56,889 nucleotides of DNA, from positions 1 through 56,889 of the forward strand of contig NZ_AWZT01000044.1 of the NCBI RefSeq assembly GCF_000472525.1, written 5' to 3'. Position 1 is the stretch's first letter. The number at the start of each line of letters is the position of its first letter. The notes beneath the pieces are model-generated. The model saw only the letters and a program-made list of their open reading frames with translations. It did not search any database and was not told where the DNA came from. Positions 55,132 through 56,889 of this stretch are shown in pieces. The position numbers and the translations under genes are program-made. The stretch comes from Paraburkholderia dilworthii. GTDB lineage: Bacteria; Pseudomonadota; Gammaproteobacteria; Burkholderiales; Burkholderiaceae.

Positions 55132-55770
55132 ATGGTCCGAAGAACCAAAGAAGAAGCGCTGGAGACGCGCAACAGCATCCTCGACGCAGCCGAGCGGGTC
55201 TTTTTCGAAAAAGGCGTTTCGCGCACGTCGCTCGCGGACATCGCGCAGGCGGCGGGCGTCACCCGCGGCGCCATTTATTGGCACTTCTCGCACAAGAGCG
55301 ATCTGTTCACCGAAATGTTCGACCGCGTGCTGCTGCCGCTGGACGAGCTCAAAGCTGCGTCGCTCGACCCTAATGAGCCCGATCCGCTCGGGCGTCTGAT
55401 GGAAATCTGCATTGTCTGCGTGCGCGATACCGCGAACGATCCGCGCCGCCGCCGCGTGTTCGACATCCTGTTTCTGAAGTGCGAGCTAGTCGAAGAGATG
55501 GGACCGGTAATGGTCCGCTACCAGACAAACATGCGCGAGGCGTTGACCAAGATCGAAGGCGGCTTGCGCAATGCGATCTCGAAAGGGCAATTGCCAGCGG
55601 ACCTCGATACGAAGCTGGCTGCGGCGATGGTGCATGCGTTTGTCGGCGGGTCGCTGCGCGACATGCTGTTCCTGCCCGATGCAACCGATTTCGCCGCGCT
55701 TGGCGAGCGGATGGTCGAAGGGATTTTCGACGCGCTGCGCTTGAGCCCGGCGCTGCGCAAATCAACGTGA
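55132..55770 (+). CDS. bpeR: TetR-family repressor of the efflux operon (AcrR/BpeR type)
   Basis: The 212-residue protein has a TetR helix-turn-helix (10-56; RNSILDAAERVFFEKGVSRTSLADIAQAAGVTRGAIYWHFSHKSDLF), nearly the consensus for AcrR-type regulators. A C-terminal ligand domain follows (about 80-205). It is divergent from bpeA, and the operator at 54981-55000 lies between them. It should repress bpeAB-oprB and be released by pump substrates. Confidence 0.92.
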   Translation: MVRRTKEEALETRNSILDAAERVFFEKGVSRTSLADIAQAAGVTRGAIYWHFSHKSDLFTEMFDRVLLPLDELKAASLDPNEPDPLGRLMEICIVCVRDTANDPRRRRVFDILFLKCELVEEMGPVMVRYQTNMREALTKIEGGLRNAISKGQLPADLDTKLAAAMVHAFVGGSLRDMLFLPDATDFAALGERMVEGIFDALRLSPALRKST

Positions 55771-55945
55771 AACGGCGGCCAGCCGGCCGGGCGCTATCCG
55801 TGCCCGCTGTGAGCGCTAGCTGTCGGCGCGGTGATTGCGAGCGCCCCTCTTAGCCATACTGGCAACCCTCCTGGCGGCGTTATTGGCGCCACGTGTTGCG
55901 CGCTCGTTCCGGCGGTTCTGGTTGCCGCGTTTGGCCAGCGTTCGT

Positions 55946-55963
55946 CGCGGCCTTTCGGCCGCG
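55946..55963. terminator. Hairpin between convergent bpeR and hydrolase genes
   Basis: Seven-bp arms (CGCGGCC/GGCCGCG) flank loop TTTC in the 208-bp convergent gap. No T-run follows, so termination is only likely. Confidence 0.4.
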
Positions 55964-55978
55964 TCCCTCAAGCGCCGT

Positions 55979-56605
55979 TCAGCGATTCCGGCTGCGCGCC
56001 TTCTGATTGGATGCATAAATGTTGCCGCGCTCGAGCGGCACACCGCGACTCACGGCGGCAAGCCATTCGTCCGTGCTCGTCACCGCCGCAAAGCGCGATT
56101 GCAACACCACGCTGAACACGCGATGAATGTCTTCGGCGCTCGCAAAGCCCGCGCTGTTTTCATAGGGCACCGAGCCCGTCGCATCGTGCAGGAATTCGAC
56201 GGCGAGGCCCGCATGGACCGCGTGGTTGATCGTCGACGCATCGCAGTTGTGCGTCATGTAGCCGACTACCGTAAGCGTGTCGATATGCCGTGCGGCTAGC
56301 CAGTCGGCGAGGTCGGTGCCGGTGAAGGCGCTGGGAAGCGATTTTTCGACGTAGTGATCGCGCTCGCGAGAACCGACCGCTGGGTGCAGTTCGGCGCCCG
56401 TGCTGCCGCGGGCGAACAGCGGCGAGCTGGCCGGCGCGAAGTTCTGCACGACCACCACCGGCACGCCTGCGGCGCGCGCCGCGTCCATCGCGCGGCCGAT
56501 GTTGGCGAGCGAACTCTGCACCTCAGGATATTCGATCGGCAGATCGCCGCTCACGTATTCGTTCTGCACGTCGATGACGATTAGCGCACGGCAGGGTGTG
56601 GTCAT
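55979..56605 (-). CDS. Isochorismatase-fold cysteine hydrolase
   Basis: The 208-residue protein has the full catalytic triad of the family: Asp12 (LIVIDVQNEY), Lys88 (VEKSLPSAF) and nucleophile Cys121 (VGYMTHNCDAST). Members act as nicotinamidases, ureidoacrylate/oxamate-type amidohydrolases and others; the substrate cannot be read from the sequence. The ATG is at 56603-56605. It is divergent from the repeat-containing frame at the window end. Confidence 0.87.
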   Translation of the reverse strand: MTTPCRALIVIDVQNEYVSGDLPIEYPEVQSSLANIGRAMDAARAAGVPVVVVQNFAPASSPLFARGSTGAELHPAVGSRERDHYVEKSLPSAFTGTDLADWLAARHIDTLTVVGYMTHNCDASTINHAVHAGLAVEFLHDATGSVPYENSAGFASAEDIHRVFSVVLQSRFAAVTSTDEWLAAVSRGVPLERGNIYASNQKARSRNR

Positions 56606-56785
56606 GACAGGACTCCTGTGGAAGTTAATAAGTTGGCGCGGCGCAGATTCGCGATCTTCGGGGTGAGCGAAGGCCGCCGCGATGACGCATTGTTCGCTTG
56701 CGCTCGTTTCGGTAACAGCGGCCCGATTGACAATATTCGCTAGAATCGGGCCATCGCCATCGTCGCTTCACGAGGTGCCGGACTC

Positions 56786-56889
56786 ATGGTCACATCTGCC
56801 GTTTCTGCCGTTTCTGCCGTTTCTGCCGTTTCTGCCGTTTCTGCCGTTTCTGCCGTTTCTGCCGTTTCTGCCGTTTCTGCCGTTTCTGC
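56786..56889 (+). CDS. Partial unknown gene opening with (Ser-Ala-Val)n repeats
   Basis: An ATG at 56786, with GAGGTG about 11 bases upstream, begins MVT then repeating Ser-Ala-Val to the window edge. Only 34 codons are visible and all but three are repeat, so no family can be assigned. It is divergent from the hydrolase; in related genomes such a place often holds an AraC/GlxA-type regulator, but nothing here shows it. It could also be non-coding repeat. Confidence 0.45.
   Translation, partial: MVTSAVSAVSAVSAVSAVSAVSAVSAVSAVSAVS
56795..56889 (+). repeat. Nine-bp tandem repeat (TCTGCCGTT)n, cut by the window edge
   Basis: Ten perfect units of TCTGCCGTT plus five bases run to the last base. 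The period is a multiple of three, so a reading frame through it stays in phase. The total copy number is unknown. Confidence 0.95.

Noticed and set aside
55835..56299. Plus-strand frame with a short hydrophobic N-terminus
   Set aside because: It starts with TTG without a ribosome site and runs antisense through the hydrolase, whose catalytic triad is intact. I treat it as chance.
56795..56889. Possible CRISPR or satellite array
   Set aside because: Units are 9 bp with no spacers and no cas genes in the window; it is a simple tandem repeat. The same applies to the arrays at 1-33 and 45681-45746.

Overview
The window is high-GC, densely coded DNA from a beta-proteobacterium, most likely Paraburkholderia or Burkholderia. 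The reasons are strong G/C third-position codon bias, a divergent TetR plus MFP-RND-OMP efflux set of the BpeAB-OprB type, a KynR-kynBUA cluster, and a zur-znuACB cluster. It reads as chromosomal: about 37 protein genes, no rRNA or tRNA, no insertion sequence, no phage gene and no CRISPR array.

Layout. Positions 1-16.2 kb hold housekeeping genes: plsY, the YbaK tRNA-editing protein, an acyl-CoA ligase, xerD, ogt, queG, tsaE-amiC, a DMT permease, a pirin, a thioredoxin-TPR protein, tcdA, pdxH, cfa, a DUF72 protein and msrA. Positions 16.5-20.6 kb hold a flavin reductase and the kynurenine branch of tryptophan catabolism, with KynR divergent from kynB-kynU-kynA. Positions 20.6-39.4 kb form a 19-kb carbohydrate/polyol island. 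Its left half, on the minus strand, has an AraC regulator, a ribose-type (CUT2) ABC transporter, a zinc polyol dehydrogenase, an FGGY kinase and an SDR. Its right half is two convergent operons: dalD-xylB-SorC-type regulator on plus, and SDR-SBP-permease-permease-HAD-ATPase (a SmoEFGK-type CUT1 transporter) on minus. Positions 39.7-42.9 kb carry zur-znuA-znuC-znuB. Positions 43-45 kb carry the glutathione-dependent formaldehyde pathway, followed by a third FGGY kinase and an NCS2 nucleobase permease. Positions 48.7-55.8 kb hold an RND efflux pump and its divergent TetR repressor. An isochorismatase-fold hydrolase follows, and a truncated reading frame made of a 9-bp tandem repeat closes the window.

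How the genes fit together. In the polyol island, DalD should oxidise D-arabitol to D-xylulose and XylB phosphorylate it to D-xylulose 5-phosphate. The SDR and CUT1 transporter should bring in and oxidise hexitols or pentitols. I found the same palindrome class (nGAGC-nAAn-GCTCn) in front of dalD (29051-29064) and in front of the SDR that heads the convergent transporter operon (39455-39468). This links the two operons into one probable regulon of the SorC-type regulator encoded between them. Hairpins sit downstream of both binding-protein genes and downstream of dalD, suggesting graded expression within operons.

Several short tandem repeats stand out: CCACAG at the left edge, an (Asn-Ala)11 tract inside a xylulokinase-like protein, an 11-bp-period repeat between two genes of the transporter operon, and a (Ser-Ala-Val)n frame at the right edge. 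I see no clearly unprecedented system. The best candidates for novelty are the polyol regulon wiring with its embedded HAD phosphatase, and the repeat-bearing frames.
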